DNA of 64,000 nt from Microbacterium aurantiacum. Lineage in GTDB: Bacteria; Actinomycetota; Actinomycetes; Actinomycetales; Microbacteriaceae. Numbering within the stretch: position 1 is the stretch's first letter; each line of letters opens with the position of its first letter. The notes below the pieces were generated by a model. The model searched no databases, was not told the origin of the DNA, and worked only from the letters and a program-made list of their open reading frames with translations. The translations under genes and the position numbers were made by a program. This document shows positions 44,000-52,747 of the stretch, piece by piece. The stretch is taken from positions 1 to 64,000 of the forward strand of contig NZ_PGGU01000006.1 in NCBI RefSeq assembly GCF_002872075.1, written 5' to 3'.

Positions 44000-44032
44000 A
44001 GACGGGCGGATGCTGCACGCATCCGCCCGTCT
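44000..44032. terminator. bidirectional hairpin after the DEAD-box gene
   Basis: A 14-bp perfect stem (GACGGGCGGATGC arms plus one A-T) with a 5-nt loop lies between the convergent helicase and PHP genes. Only two T follow. Confidence 0.75.
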
Positions 44033-44047
44033 TGCGTCTCATCCGTC

Positions 44048-44923
44048 TCAGGCGTAGCGCGGAGACGTACCGGTCGCGCGGTCGATGAGCCGGGCGACCA
44101 TCTCCTCGGTGGTCGTGTTCTCACCGGGACGGTTCGGCTTCCCGCTGCCGTGATAGTCGCTCGAACCGGTCACGATGAGGTCGTGCTTCACCGCCAGCTC
44201 ACGCAGCATCCTCTTGCCTGCCTCGGTGTTCTCCCGGTGGTCGATCTCGAATCCTCCGAGACCCGCCGCGATGAGCTGCTCGATGAACGGAACGGGCATC
44301 ATCCGGTCACGCCCCGATGTCACCGGATGCGCGATGACGGCGACGCCTCCGGCCCGGGTGATCAGCCGCACAGCCGTGAGCGGGTCGGGCGCGTAGTGCG
44401 GCTCGTAGTAGCCCTCACGGGGGTGCAGGATGCCGTCGAACGCCTCGGTGCGGTCGCGGACGATGCCCCGGGCGACCAGGGCGTCGGCGATGTGCGGACG
44501 GCCCACGGTCGCATCCAGCATCGTCTGGGCGAGCACGTCGTCCCAGTGCAGGTCGTAGTCGCGCGCGATGTTGCGAACGATGCGCTCTGCGCGCCCGATC
44601 CGGTCGCCGCGGATGCGGTCGGTCTCCACCCGCAGAGCAGCGTCGTCCGGGTCGAACAGGTAGCCGAGCACGTGGACGCTGCGCCACTCGTGCTTCGCGG
44701 ACAGCTCCATCCCGGGGATGAAGGTCATGTCGAGCTCGCCGGCAGCGGCCGCCGCCTCGTCCCACCCCGTGGTGCGATCGTGATCGGTGAGGGCGGCGGT
44801 GCGGATGCCGTAGGCGTGAGCCTGACGCATCACCTCGGCCGGCGCCTCCGTCCCATCGGAGTGGTTGGAGTGCATGTGCAGGTCGGCGGGACCCGCGAAT
44901 CGATGCGACTGATCGGCGGACAT
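44048..44923 (-). CDS. PHP-domain phosphoesterase (RNase AM/YciV-like)
   Basis: A 291-residue metal-dependent phosphoesterase. The PHP metal-site motifs are present: DLHMHSNHSDG (14-24), ALTDHDRT near 46, PGMELS near 71, VIAHPV near 196 and GSSDYHG near 253. Relatives hydrolyse 3',5'-bisphosphates or nibble RNA 5' ends; substrate not certain. TACGCT lies 6 nt before the ATG and AGAGG between them, so both leaderless and weak ribosome-site readings are possible. It is divergent from an endonuclease/phosphatase-family gene. Confidence 0.88.
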   Translation of the reverse strand: MSADQSHRFAGPADLHMHSNHSDGTEAPAEVMRQAHAYGIRTAALTDHDRTTGWDEAAAAAGELDMTFIPGMELSAKHEWRSVHVLGYLFDPDDAALRVETDRIRGDRIGRAERIVRNIARDYDLHWDDVLAQTMLDATVGRPHIADALVARGIVRDRTEAFDGILHPREGYYEPHYAPDPLTAVRLITRAGGVAVIAHPVTSGRDRMMPVPFIEQLIAAGLGGFEIDHRENTEAGKRMLRELAVKHDLIVTGSSDYHGSGKPNRPGENTTTEEMVARLIDRATGTSPRYA

Positions 44924-44929
44924 CCTCTG

Positions 44930-44935
44930 AGCGTA
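44930..44935 (-). promoter_or_regulatory. putative -10 box of the PHP gene
   Basis: TACGCT on the minus strand ends 6 nt before the ATG. Confidence 0.4.
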
Positions 44936-44997
44936 GCGAGAGCGGAGGACGCCGGGCGCGACCGTCGCCGCGGCAGGGAGTTCACAGGCTCTCCTCC

Positions 44998-45003
44998 TAG
45001 GCT
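44998..45003 (+). promoter_or_regulatory. putative -10 box of the EEP-family gene
   Basis: TAGGCT ends 7 nt before the ATG at 45011, pairing with the divergent PHP box 63 bp away. Confidence 0.4.
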
Positions 45004-45010
45004 TGACGGG

Positions 45011-46033
45011 ATGTTTCGTCTCCTCGGGATCCTCTGCACGCTGCTGCTCGCGATCGCGACCGCGATCGTCGTCTGGCCGCAGTTCTTCCGTCTCGAGCAG
45101 ACATATCCGTTCGCGCAGCTCGTCGCCGCTCGCGGCCTCGTGCTGGGCGGGTTCCTGGTGGTCGCCGTCCTCGCGCTGCTGCTCCTCCTCGCCCGCCCGA
45201 TGCGCGGCTTCGCCGCATCCGTCCTGATCGTCGCCCTGATCGGCGCCGGCGCGACCGGGATCATCGGTGCGACGCGCGGATTCGGCAGCTCATCGCTTCC
45301 GGAGAAGACGGATTCCAGCATCCGGGTGATGACATGGAACACCGCGGGCGAGGCTGTGCCGGCCGCCGAGATCGCCCAGCAGATCCTTGATCAGGGTGCC
45401 GACATCGTGTCGCTTCCGGAGACCGCGCAGACCGTCGGCGAGAGCATCGCGATCATGCTGCGCGAGCAGGGTTACCCGATGTGGGTGCACCACGTGCAGT
45501 TCAACCCTGACGTCCCCGACGGTCCGCAGTCGTGGCAGACCACGGTGCTGGTCTCCCCCGCACTGGGCGACTACTCCGTCATCCAGTCGTCAGAAGACGG
45601 CACGAGCAACACCGGATCGGTGCCGAGCGCCGTTTTGATGCCCGTCGACGGGGAGGGCCCGACGATCGTGGCCGTGCACGCCGTCGCACCGCGGCTCGAG
45701 GAGATGGAGGACTGGAAGTCCGATCTGCAGTGGATCGCCGACCAGTGCCCGCAGGGAGACGTCATCCTCGCCGGCGACTTCAACGCCACGGTCGACCACA
45801 TGGCTCCGCTCGGCGTCGACGGCGGTGACATGGGGTACTGCCGCGACGTGGCGTCCCGCACCGGCAACGGCCTCGTCGGCACCTGGCCGAGCTCTCTTCC
45901 CGCACTGGCCGGTGCGCCGATCGACCACGTGATGGCCTCGCCGAACTGGCGGCCGTCCGGTTCGCTCGTCTTCGCGGACGCAGGCGGAAGTGATCACCGA
46001 GGGCTGGTCGTGCAGCTCGAGCCCGCGGGCTGA
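45011..46033 (+). CDS. membrane-anchored endonuclease/exonuclease/phosphatase family protein
   Basis: A 340-residue protein with three N-terminal membrane segments (about 3-21, 37-61 and 66-86) followed by an EEP domain. MTWNTAG (metal/Asn motif), DIVSLPET (catalytic Glu), LAGDFNATVDH and GSDHRGL (Asp/His) are the core motifs of DNase I-type phosphatases. The domain lies outside the membrane if the N-terminus is cytoplasmic. Substrate is unknown; relatives include extracellular nucleases and phosphodiesterases. It is followed by aminopeptidase P 35 bp downstream. Confidence 0.9.
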   Translation: MFRLLGILCTLLLAIATAIVVWPQFFRLEQTYPFAQLVAARGLVLGGFLVVAVLALLLLLARPMRGFAASVLIVALIGAGATGIIGATRGFGSSSLPEKTDSSIRVMTWNTAGEAVPAAEIAQQILDQGADIVSLPETAQTVGESIAIMLREQGYPMWVHHVQFNPDVPDGPQSWQTTVLVSPALGDYSVIQSSEDGTSNTGSVPSAVLMPVDGEGPTIVAVHAVAPRLEEMEDWKSDLQWIADQCPQGDVILAGDFNATVDHMAPLGVDGGDMGYCRDVASRTGNGLVGTWPSSLPALAGAPIDHVMASPNWRPSGSLVFADAGGSDHRGLVVQLEPAG

Positions 46034-46068
46034 TACCGGGATCGCCGCACAGATGACAGACTTGTCGG

Positions 46069-47478
46069 ATGAGCACAGGAGAGCGCGACACGATCGCTGA
46101 GCCCACCGCCGAGACCAGCACCACCAACCGCAAGCAGCCGTTCCCCCGGGGCTTCCTCGACACCATCTCCACCGGATGGGCCGAACGCCCGGAGTCACTG
46201 CCGGATGCGCGAGCACAGGCACCGTTCGCCGCTGCTCGTCGCGACGCGGTCTCCGCGGCCTTCCCGGGCAAGCGCCTGGTGATCCCGGCAGGATCGCTCA
46301 AGCAGCGCAGCAACGACACCGACTACGTGTTCCGCGCGCATTCCGCCTTCGCGCACCTGACCGGATGGGCATCGGATGCCGAGCCCGACTCCGTTCTCGT
46401 CTTCGAGCCGACCACCGAGGGTCACGACGTGACCCTGTTCTTCCGCGAGCGCGCCGACCGCACGACGACCGAGTTCTACGCCGATGCCACGGTCGGCGAG
46501 TTCTGGATCGGTCCGCGCCCGTCGCTCGCCGGCGTCGCTGCGGATCTCGCCATCGCGACCGCGCACCTCGACGACTTCGCAGCCATCGAGGGCGAACTGG
46601 TGCTCGGCGAGGATGCCGCGCTGGACAGCTACGTCTCCGAGCTGCGCCTCGTCAAGGACGAGTTCGAGATCGCCGAGATGCGACGCGCCGTCGACATCAC
46701 CGCTCTCGGGTTCGACGACATCATCCGCGCTCTTCCCGAGGCCTCCGCCCACGCCCGCGGCGAGCGCGTCGTCGAAGGGGTCTTCCACCGCCGCGCCCGT
46801 GAGGAAGGCAACGGTGAGGGGTACGACACCATCGCCGCGTCCGGGCCGCACGCCTGCTACCTCCACTGGACGCGCAATGACGGCGTCGTCGCTCCAGGCG
46901 ATCTGATCCTCGTCGACGCCGGCGTCGAGGCGGACAGCCTGTACACCGCCGACATCACCAGGACCCTGCCGGTCTCCGGCACGTTCACCGAGGTGCAGCG
47001 CCGGGTGTACGACGCCGCGGTCGAGGCGGCAGATGCCGCCTTCGCCGCCGCGCGCATCGGTGTGCGCTTCCGCACCGTGCACGAGGCCGCGATGCAGGTG
47101 ATCGCGGCGCGCGTCGCCGAGTGGAGTCTGCTTCCGGTCAGCGCAGAGGAGGCACTGGATGCGGATGCCGGTGGCCAGCACCGCCGCTACATGGTGCACG
47201 GCACATCGCACCACCTGGGGATCGACGTGCACGACTGCGCGCAGGCGCGTCGTGAGATGTACTACGACGGGATCCTGGAGCCGGGAATGATCTTCACGAT
47301 CGAGCCGGGACTGTACTTCCAGATCGACGATCTGACCGTACCGGCCGAGCTCCGCGGCATCGGCGTGCGCATCGAGGACGACATCCTGATGACCGCGGAC
47401 GGCCCGGTGAACCTGTCGTCCGCGATCCCGCGGACCGCCGATGACGTCGAGGCCTGGATCGCGCGAGTGCAGGGATGA
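46069..47478 (+). CDS. pepP: Xaa-Pro aminopeptidase (M24B, PepP-type)
   Basis: A 469-residue cytoplasmic enzyme that removes N-terminal residues before proline. The N-terminal creatinase-like domain carries YVFRAHSAFAHLTGW. The C-terminal pita-bread domain has the dinuclear metal ligands in DAGVEADSLYTADITR (two Asp), HGTSHHLGIDVHD (His), TIEPGLYF (Glu) and GIGVRIEDDI (Glu). The ATG has CAGACT 6 nt upstream, a variant of the leaderless pattern. Its stop overlaps the start of a 53-codon membrane protein. Confidence 0.95.
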   Translation: MSTGERDTIAEPTAETSTTNRKQPFPRGFLDTISTGWAERPESLPDARAQAPFAAARRDAVSAAFPGKRLVIPAGSLKQRSNDTDYVFRAHSAFAHLTGWASDAEPDSVLVFEPTTEGHDVTLFFRERADRTTTEFYADATVGEFWIGPRPSLAGVAADLAIATAHLDDFAAIEGELVLGEDAALDSYVSELRLVKDEFEIAEMRRAVDITALGFDDIIRALPEASAHARGERVVEGVFHRRAREEGNGEGYDTIAASGPHACYLHWTRNDGVVAPGDLILVDAGVEADSLYTADITRTLPVSGTFTEVQRRVYDAAVEAADAAFAAARIGVRFRTVHEAAMQVIAARVAEWSLLPVSAEEALDADAGGQHRRYMVHGTSHHLGIDVHDCAQARREMYYDGILEPGMIFTIEPGLYFQIDDLTVPAELRGIGVRIEDDILMTADGPVNLSSAIPRTADDVEAWIARVQG

Positions 47479-47636
47479 TGGGCCTGTCCGGGATGCACCT
47501 GGTTCTCATCCTGCTCGTCTATGCGATGGCTGCCCTGGCCATTGGTGCGGTGATCTATTTCGCCGTCCGATTGGCGGTCTTGCACGCCTTGAAGGCGCAC
47601 ACGCGATGGGTCGATGCGGGCAAGCCCGGACGCTGA
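47475..47636 (+). CDS. 53-residue single-span membrane protein
   Basis: The frame opens with ATGATG overlapping the pepP stop by 4 bp. Residues about 7-31 form a strong hydrophobic segment (HLVLILLVYAMAALAIGAV and on), with a basic KAHTRWVDAGKPGR tail. It ends 4 bp before the APH-like ATG. I do not recognise it. The coupled start, the membrane span and tight spacing argue that it is real; the second ATG may be the true start. Confidence 0.65.
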   Translation: MMGLSGMHLVLILLVYAMAALAIGAVIYFAVRLAVLHALKAHTRWVDAGKPGR

Positions 47637-47640
47637 CCCG

Positions 47641-48549
47641 ATGCACGAGGATCAACTCGACGTCGATGACGATCTCGCCCGCCGGCTGATCGCCCTGCGG
47701 TTCCCGGAGCTGGCCGACCTCCCTGTGCGACACTTCCGCACGGCCGGGACGGTGAACACGATCGTTCGGATCGGCGACGACCTCGTGGCGCGGTTCCCCC
47801 TCGCCGCGGTGGCGGAGAGCGAGCTCGCGGCTGAGGCCTCGGCCCTCGATGCGTTCGCCGCGGTCTGTCCATTCCCGGCCTCGATTCCGGTCGGCATGGC
47901 TGCGGGGACGGACGAGTACCCCTCGGCGTGGTCGGTGCAGACGTGGGTCGCCGGGCAGACCGCCCGGCACGACGCGCACGCCGACTCGCTGACGTTGGCG
48001 GAGGACATCGGGAAGCTCATCGGCACCCTGCGTTCAGTGGGTCCTGGCGACCGGGTCTTCGACGGTCGCGGCCGCGGCGGGTCCCTCCCGGATCACGACG
48101 AGTGGATGGCGGAGTGCATCGACCGGAGCGCTCATCTGCTCGACGCTCAGTGTGTCACCGCGTTGTGGGCAGCACTGCGAGAACTGCCGCCGTCCGGCCC
48201 GGACACGATGAGCCACCGTGATCTGACCCCGCCGAATCTGCTCGTCTCGGACGCCTCCGGCGCATGGCGGCTCACCGGCGTGCTCGACGGCGGCGGGTTC
48301 GGTCCGGCCGACAGGGCGCTCGATCTCGTCGCGGCGTGGCATCTGTTCGATGCCCCAGCGCGTCGTTTGGTCCGTGACGGGGTCGGCGCCGATGACATTG
48401 AGTGGTTCCGGGGTGCGGCGTGGGCGCTGCAGCAGGCGATGGGACTGGGCTGGTACTACGAGGAGACGAACGCCGAGATGAGTGCGCTCGGACTCTCGAC
48501 GGTGCGGCGGCTGCTTGCGGATTCCGAGGTGGGCGCGCTGGCCGGGTGA
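47641..48549 (+). CDS. aminoglycoside phosphotransferase-family kinase
   Basis: A 302-residue APH-fold protein. The Brenner motif MSHRDLTPPNLLV (catalytic Asp and Asn) and GVLDGGGFGPADRALDLVAA (metal Asp and the DLxxA region) are near residues 195 and 222. The N-terminal lobe carries TVNTIVRIGDDLVARFP, with Arg where the usual ATP-site Lys/Arg lies. It may phosphorylate a metabolite or a sugar; resistance is not implied. It follows a 53-codon gene by 4 bp and is convergent with the VOC gene. Confidence 0.87.
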   Translation: MHEDQLDVDDDLARRLIALRFPELADLPVRHFRTAGTVNTIVRIGDDLVARFPLAAVAESELAAEASALDAFAAVCPFPASIPVGMAAGTDEYPSAWSVQTWVAGQTARHDAHADSLTLAEDIGKLIGTLRSVGPGDRVFDGRGRGGSLPDHDEWMAECIDRSAHLLDAQCVTALWAALRELPPSGPDTMSHRDLTPPNLLVSDASGAWRLTGVLDGGGFGPADRALDLVAAWHLFDAPARRLVRDGVGADDIEWFRGAAWALQQAMGLGWYYEETNAEMSALGLSTVRRLLADSEVGALAG

Positions 48550-48555
48550 GCGGGT

Positions 48556-48945
48556 TCAGGGGTCCGCCACGACCTCGACCTTGAACCCGTCGTCGTTCTC
48601 CAGCCAGCCCGCGTAGTGGTCCGGGCCTCCGGCATGCGGATAGCGATCCTGATACAGCGCCCGCCAGCCGTGCTCCGCCGCTTCGGACATGATCGCGTCG
48701 ACCTCCGAGCGAGATCCGCCCCAGAAGGCGAGGTGATTCACCCCGGGCCGGCGTCGGTCATGAGACGACGGCTTCAGGTTGGGCGAGGTCGTCAAAGTGA
48801 CATACGCACCGTCTGCATCCCAGGTCCGCCCATTCGACCACTCCGAGGTGCACTCGAAACCCAGCCGGTCCAGCATCCAGCCCCAGGACTCCAGCGCCAC
48901 GTCGAGCTCGGCGACCCACACCTCGACGTGGTGAAGCCCATTCAT
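48556..48945 (-). CDS. VOC (glyoxalase/bleomycin-resistance-like) protein
   Basis: A 129-residue VOC protein. HHVEVWVAEL begins the first beta-alpha-beta unit, and NHLAFWGG and FKVEVVADP belong to the second, with His and Glu at metal-site positions (His5 or His6, a mid-protein His and the final KVEVV Glu). The start at 48945 gives the common MNGLHHVEV N-terminus; an ATG at 48997-48999 would add 18 residues and neither has a clear ribosome site. The substrate is unknown. The next gene upstream is 324 bp away and divergent. Confidence 0.75.
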   Translation of the reverse strand: MNGLHHVEVWVAELDVALESWGWMLDRLGFECTSEWSNGRTWDADGAYVTLTTSPNLKPSSHDRRRPGVNHLAFWGGSRSEVDAIMSEAAEHGWRALYQDRYPHAGGPDHYAGWLENDDGFKVEVVADP

Positions 48946-49269
48946 TCCTGCCGCCCACGACACACAGCGGTACGAGAACCCCTGGTCGGCATCCGTCATC
49001 TCCGTCTTCTCGAACTCCCCTCTCCAGGTTATGTCCTGCAGAGGCGTGCGAATCGATCGTGCGGAACGATGGAGTCTCGTGAGCCGGTGCGCTATGTTCT
49101 GACAATAACTCAATACCGGTTCGGGAGTCGGCAACGCATTCTTTGTCCGCGTCCGTCGTTTCCTCATCGTTCATCCCGTTCCGGCACCCTTCCCTCGCCC
49201 CCGTGCGCGCTCACGACTGCGCCGAATCCCCACGAGCCCGCCTCGGGCGGGCTCAGGAAAGGAACCCCC
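48946..49269. other. 324-bp divergent intergenic region with AT-rich core and leader hairpin
   Basis: No convincing gene lies here. An AT-rich stretch around 49090-49125 (TATGTTCTGACAATAACTC) is the likeliest promoter location for the flanking genes. At 49234-49254 a 9-bp GAGCCCGCC hairpin with TCG loop ends 15 nt before the PAP2 gene GTG, next to its AAAGGA ribosome site. Confidence 0.5.
49234..49254 (+). promoter_or_regulatory. 5' leader hairpin of the PAP2 phosphatase gene
   Basis: A 9-bp perfect GC-rich stem with a TCG loop lies immediately 5' of the AGGAAAGGA ribosome-site region of the secreted phosphatase gene. It could stabilise the mRNA or terminate upstream transcription. Confidence 0.45.
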
Positions 49270-51093
49270 GTGCCATCCCCCACCCGCCGCAAGATCGCCA
49301 CGTGCGCCGTGCTCGCACCCCTGCTCCTCACCCCCGTTTTCGCGCAGCCTGCGTTCGCGGCGAATCCCGGTCACAGCGACGACGTCGACCCTTCAGCCAT
49401 CGAGCCCCACGAGGCGGCGTACGGGGCGTACGTCGACACGTACACGCAGAACACGCCGGAGTTCATGACGCCCGAGACGAACCCCGCCATCGGCGTCCTC
49501 TCCGAGATGCTCGAATACTGGACCCCGGGCCAGACCTGGAACGACGGCACCGTGCTGAATCAGCAGGTTCACGAGCAGAACATCGCCACCTCCGTGCAGA
49601 TCACCCAGAACCGCTCGCCGGAGGAGGCCGACGCGGCGTACCTCGCCGACCGTCGCCACCAGAGCTACTCGATCATCGACGGACTCGTCGAAGACGCACC
49701 GGCCTTCCGCGATCTCACCAACGCGGGCACGACCATTCCGGATGAGATCCCGGCCGATGCGCTCACGGTCGCCTACTCCGACGGCGGCAACGACAACGGC
49801 GCCTGGGCCGACACCTCCTCCGAACTCGGCAGCGTCGTGCAACTCGTCGACACCGTGCGCGGCAACTGGGCGACGTCGAACCGCGCGAAGGAGTTCTACC
49901 AGTACATGCGCCCGTTCCGTTGGAGCGATGAGGTCTCGATCGTGCCGGCGCTGCTGCCGGTCAAGAAGCCGGACTCGCAGGCCGCGTCCGATGGCGGCTT
50001 CCCGAGCGGCCACACCAACGCCGCCTTCCTCGCGGGCATCGCGATGGCCACGGCCGTGCCCGAGCACTACGACGACCTCATCCTGCAGTCGGCCGATCTC
50101 GGCTACAGCCGCGTCGAGGCAGGCATGCACTCGTCGCTCGACGTGATCGGCGGCCGCATCCTCGCCACCGCGATCGCCGCGGCGACGCTGGCCGATGACG
50201 CCAACGCGGGCCTCGTGGCAGAGGCGACGGCCGACGCCGACGCGCTGCTCGGCGCCGAACTCGACCTCGACACCGACCGCGACGCCTACCAGGAGCGCCT
50301 CGCCGAGTACATCGCCCAGACGACGTTCGGCCTCGATACGGTCGGGGAAGCAGGCATCGCGCCCGTCGTCCCCCGGGGCGCGGAGGAGCTCATCCGCACC
50401 CGGTACCCGTCGCTCGACGACGATCAGCTGCGATGGGTGCTCTACTCCACAGCCCTCGACTCCGGCCTGCCTGTCGCCGATGACGCCGAGGGGTGGGGAC
50501 GCATCAATCTCTTCGCCGCAGCGAACGGCTTCGGTTCGTTCGATCGCGACGTCGCAGTGACGTACGACGCGGCGGCAGCCGGCTACGGCGCGGCGGACGT
50601 CTGGCGCAATGACATCGACGGGTCCGGCGGCCTCACGGTGACCGGCTCCGGATCGCTCGTCCTCGCCGGGGAGAACTCCTTCGCGGGCGACGTGCTGCTC
50701 GACGGCGGTGAACTCACGGCGACGACCACCTCGGCGCTCGGCACCGGCGACGTCGAGATCCGTGAAGGCACGCTCCACGAGCAGGCCGTCGGTACGCTGC
50801 TGATCGACGGAGACCTCACCCAGAAGAAGCGGGCGACTCTCCGGCTCACGGTCGAGGACCCCTCGACTCCGGCGCTTCTCGTCGAGGGCAAGGTCAAACT
50901 GCCCGGGACCCTCGCCGTCGATCTCTCGGCTCTCGAGAGCCTGCCGTCGAGCCTTCCTCTCATCGAGGCCGACAAGTATCCGGGCAAGCTCCCGGTTCTC
51001 GAAGTCACCGGCCTTCCGGCGGGTCAGGCGGCCGAGCTGAAGGTGAAGGGAGACGTGCTCACGCTCGTCATCTCAGGCGACGCCCAGCACTGA
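49270..51093 (+). CDS. secreted PAP2-family phosphatase with C-terminal PATR-like region
   Basis: A 607-residue exported acid-phosphatase-like protein. Signal peptide: basic PTRRK, then a hydrophobic core, ending near AFA-AN (about residue 35). The PAP2 motifs are KEFYQYMRP, PSGHTN and SRVEAGMHSSLDVIGG (vanadate-type site). About residues 460-490 read GSLVLAGENSFAGDVLLDGG, a beta-helix-type repeat like those of autotransporter passengers, followed by three more beta strands. No LPxTG or membrane anchor is visible. The GTG follows AAAGGA and a hairpin. Function in phosphate scavenging is inference. Confidence 0.9.
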   Translation: MPSPTRRKIATCAVLAPLLLTPVFAQPAFAANPGHSDDVDPSAIEPHEAAYGAYVDTYTQNTPEFMTPETNPAIGVLSEMLEYWTPGQTWNDGTVLNQQVHEQNIATSVQITQNRSPEEADAAYLADRRHQSYSIIDGLVEDAPAFRDLTNAGTTIPDEIPADALTVAYSDGGNDNGAWADTSSELGSVVQLVDTVRGNWATSNRAKEFYQYMRPFRWSDEVSIVPALLPVKKPDSQAASDGGFPSGHTNAAFLAGIAMATAVPEHYDDLILQSADLGYSRVEAGMHSSLDVIGGRILATAIAAATLADDANAGLVAEATADADALLGAELDLDTDRDAYQERLAEYIAQTTFGLDTVGEAGIAPVVPRGAEELIRTRYPSLDDDQLRWVLYSTALDSGLPVADDAEGWGRINLFAAANGFGSFDRDVAVTYDAAAAGYGAADVWRNDIDGSGGLTVTGSGSLVLAGENSFAGDVLLDGGELTATTTSALGTGDVEIREGTLHEQAVGTLLIDGDLTQKKRATLRLTVEDPSTPALLVEGKVKLPGTLAVDLSALESLPSSLPLIEADKYPGKLPVLEVTGLPAGQAAELKVKGDVLTLVISGDAQH

Positions 51094-51103
51094 TCGCGAC
51101 CCG

Positions 51104-51140
51104 ATCGGCGGGCGGGAACACGCTGTTCCCGCCCGCCGAT
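51104..51140. terminator. bidirectional 17-bp hairpin
   Basis: Perfect 17-bp stem with a 3-nt CGC loop between the convergent phosphatase and hydrolase genes. The strongest hairpin in the window. Confidence 0.85.
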
Positions 51141-51156
51141 GCGGGTCACCGCCGGA

Positions 51157-51813
51157 TCACGCCCTGGCGAAATCCGCCACCAGTGGCGCGAGCGACGCAC
51201 CTATCTCGGCGGCCGGCCGCTTGCGGCCCTTCACCTCGAATGTGTGCCCACCGCCGTCGATCCATGCCACCCGCGCATCCCGGCAGGTCGCGATGACCTC
51301 TTCGAACTGCGACAGCGGCTGGATGAACGGGTCGTTCGTCCCCTCGATGAACAGCTGCGGCACGGTGATCGCCGGAAGATGCTCAGCTCGGGGCTTCTCG
51401 GGCCGTCCCGGAGGATGCAGCGGGTACCCCAGATAGGCCAGCCCATCGACGGCGAGGCCCTCAGCGACGGCCATGGAGGCCATCCGCCCACCGTACGACT
51501 TGCCGGTCGCCCACACCGGACCCTGCGGGTTTCGATCCCGAGCACCGGCGACCGCCGCGTTCCAGGTCGCGATGGCGTGCGTGGCCGGACCCGGCATCCG
51601 CCGTCCGAGTTCCACGTACGGGAAATTGAATCGCAGCGTCGAGAACCCGTCCTCACTGAGCGCCCCGGCGAAGCCTGTGAGGAAGGGATGGTCCATGCCG
51701 GTGCCGGCACCGTGCGCGATCAGCACCGTCCCTCGGCCGGTTCCCTCGCTCCACACCGCCGACACCTCGACCGCTCCCGTGGGCAGCGTCACATCGAAGC
51801 GGAACGGAACCAT
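51157..51813 (-). CDS. alpha/beta hydrolase (KANL3/Tex30-like)
   Basis: A 218-residue alpha/beta hydrolase. VLIAHGAGTGMDHPFL is the oxyanion region, WATGKSYGGRMAS holds the nucleophile Ser in GxSxGG, GTNDPF gives the acid and GGGHTFE the His. This pattern fits the small dienelactone/Tex30-like group of unknown substrate. The ATG at 51811-51813 starts MVPFRFDVTLPTG; no ribosome site precedes it. It starts 7 bp after the stop of the stress-protein gene, so they are probably one operon. Confidence 0.9.
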   Translation of the reverse strand: MVPFRFDVTLPTGAVEVSAVWSEGTGRGTVLIAHGAGTGMDHPFLTGFAGALSEDGFSTLRFNFPYVELGRRMPGPATHAIATWNAAVAGARDRNPQGPVWATGKSYGGRMASMAVAEGLAVDGLAYLGYPLHPPGRPEKPRAEHLPAITVPQLFIEGTNDPFIQPLSQFEEVIATCRDARVAWIDGGGHTFEVKGRKRPAAEIGASLAPLVADFARA

Positions 51814-51820
51814 CCGGAGG

Positions 51821-52660
51821 TCAGGAGTCCGCGTCGCTCTCGCGCCCGGCAGGACGCGAGCTCTGCCCGTCGGATGCGGAAGCTCCTTCGCCTTCCGCCG
51901 CGGCCGAGGAGGAGTCAGGGGCGCTGTGGGGAGCCGGGTCGGCCGGAGCGGGATCCACGGGAGCTGCAGCGGGTGCAGGAGCTGGACCCGGAGCAGCGGC
52001 GGAAGCTGCAGCATCCGTCGACGCAGGATCCACCCGCTCGCCGTACATCGGAGTCGCGGGACGCGGCGGGATGACGTACCCCTCGGCGCCGGACACGGGA
52101 GCCGGGGCAGGAGCCGCGGGCGTCGAGCCCGGGGTCACCCGTTCGCCGTAGCGCGGAGGCTCGTCGAGGTTCACCGGGGGACGAACCGTCTGCGGGGTCA
52201 CCGCACCCAGCACCTGTCGGGCCTTCGCGAGCGAGGTCGGCATGACCGTCACCTCGTAGTGATCGGCCGCGAACTGCGTGATGCTCGCGAAATCGCGCCG
52301 GCGCCGCACGATCGCGTAGGTGATGAGGCTGAGCAGCATGCCCACGGCGACGCCGATCAGCACGAACCCGACGAAGAGCTGGATCGGCACCTCCGGCTGG
52401 CCGATCACGAGGATCGCCGCGAGGAAGAGCCCGATGAGCACACCGTTGATCGCGCCGGAGCGGGCAGCCGCCGCGTATCCCAGCCGGCCGGTGACACGTT
52501 CGACCGTGCGCACGCTCTGCCCGATGATCGCAATGTCCCGTGCGGGCACCTCCCCCGCGATCAGCTTGGACACCGCCTTCTGGGCGGCCTCGTAGTCGCG
52601 CATCGAAGCGACGGTCTCGCCTGTTTCGGTGCCGTTGGCCGGACGGTTCAGCATGCTCAT
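51821..52660 (-). CDS. general stress-type membrane protein with Pro/Ala-rich tail
   Basis: A 279-residue protein. The N-terminal 75 residues form a small alpha/beta domain (SMRDYEAAQKAVSKL ... ARDIAIIGQ) like the general stress protein 17M group. Two membrane segments follow at about 72-92 and 98-120, then a soluble FASITQFAADHYEVTV segment. The last 120 residues are Pro/Ala/Ser rich and probably disordered. Two ATG codons 6 bp apart compete for the start; GGAAGA precedes the first. It lies divergent from the MgtE-N/CBS gene over 87 bp, matching Rv1233c-type order. Confidence 0.85.
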   Translation of the reverse strand: MSMLNRPANGTETGETVASMRDYEAAQKAVSKLIAGEVPARDIAIIGQSVRTVERVTGRLGYAAAARSGAINGVLIGLFLAAILVIGQPEVPIQLFVGFVLIGVAVGMLLSLITYAIVRRRRDFASITQFAADHYEVTVMPTSLAKARQVLGAVTPQTVRPPVNLDEPPRYGERVTPGSTPAAPAPAPVSGAEGYVIPPRPATPMYGERVDPASTDAAASAAAPGPAPAPAAAPVDPAPADPAPHSAPDSSSAAAEGEGASASDGQSSRPAGRESDADS

Positions 52661-52735
52661 GCAGCCATTCTTCCACGCCCGCCGATGGGGGTACTGGGAA
52701 CCGTGGATCCGACCGCGCGCCGGAGACACGCGCAC

Positions 52736-52741
52736 TACGCT
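52736..52741 (+). promoter_or_regulatory. putative -10 box of leaderless MgtE-N gene
   Basis: TACGCT ends 6 nt before the GTG start at 52748. Confidence 0.45.
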
Positions 52742-52747
52742 GGGAGG

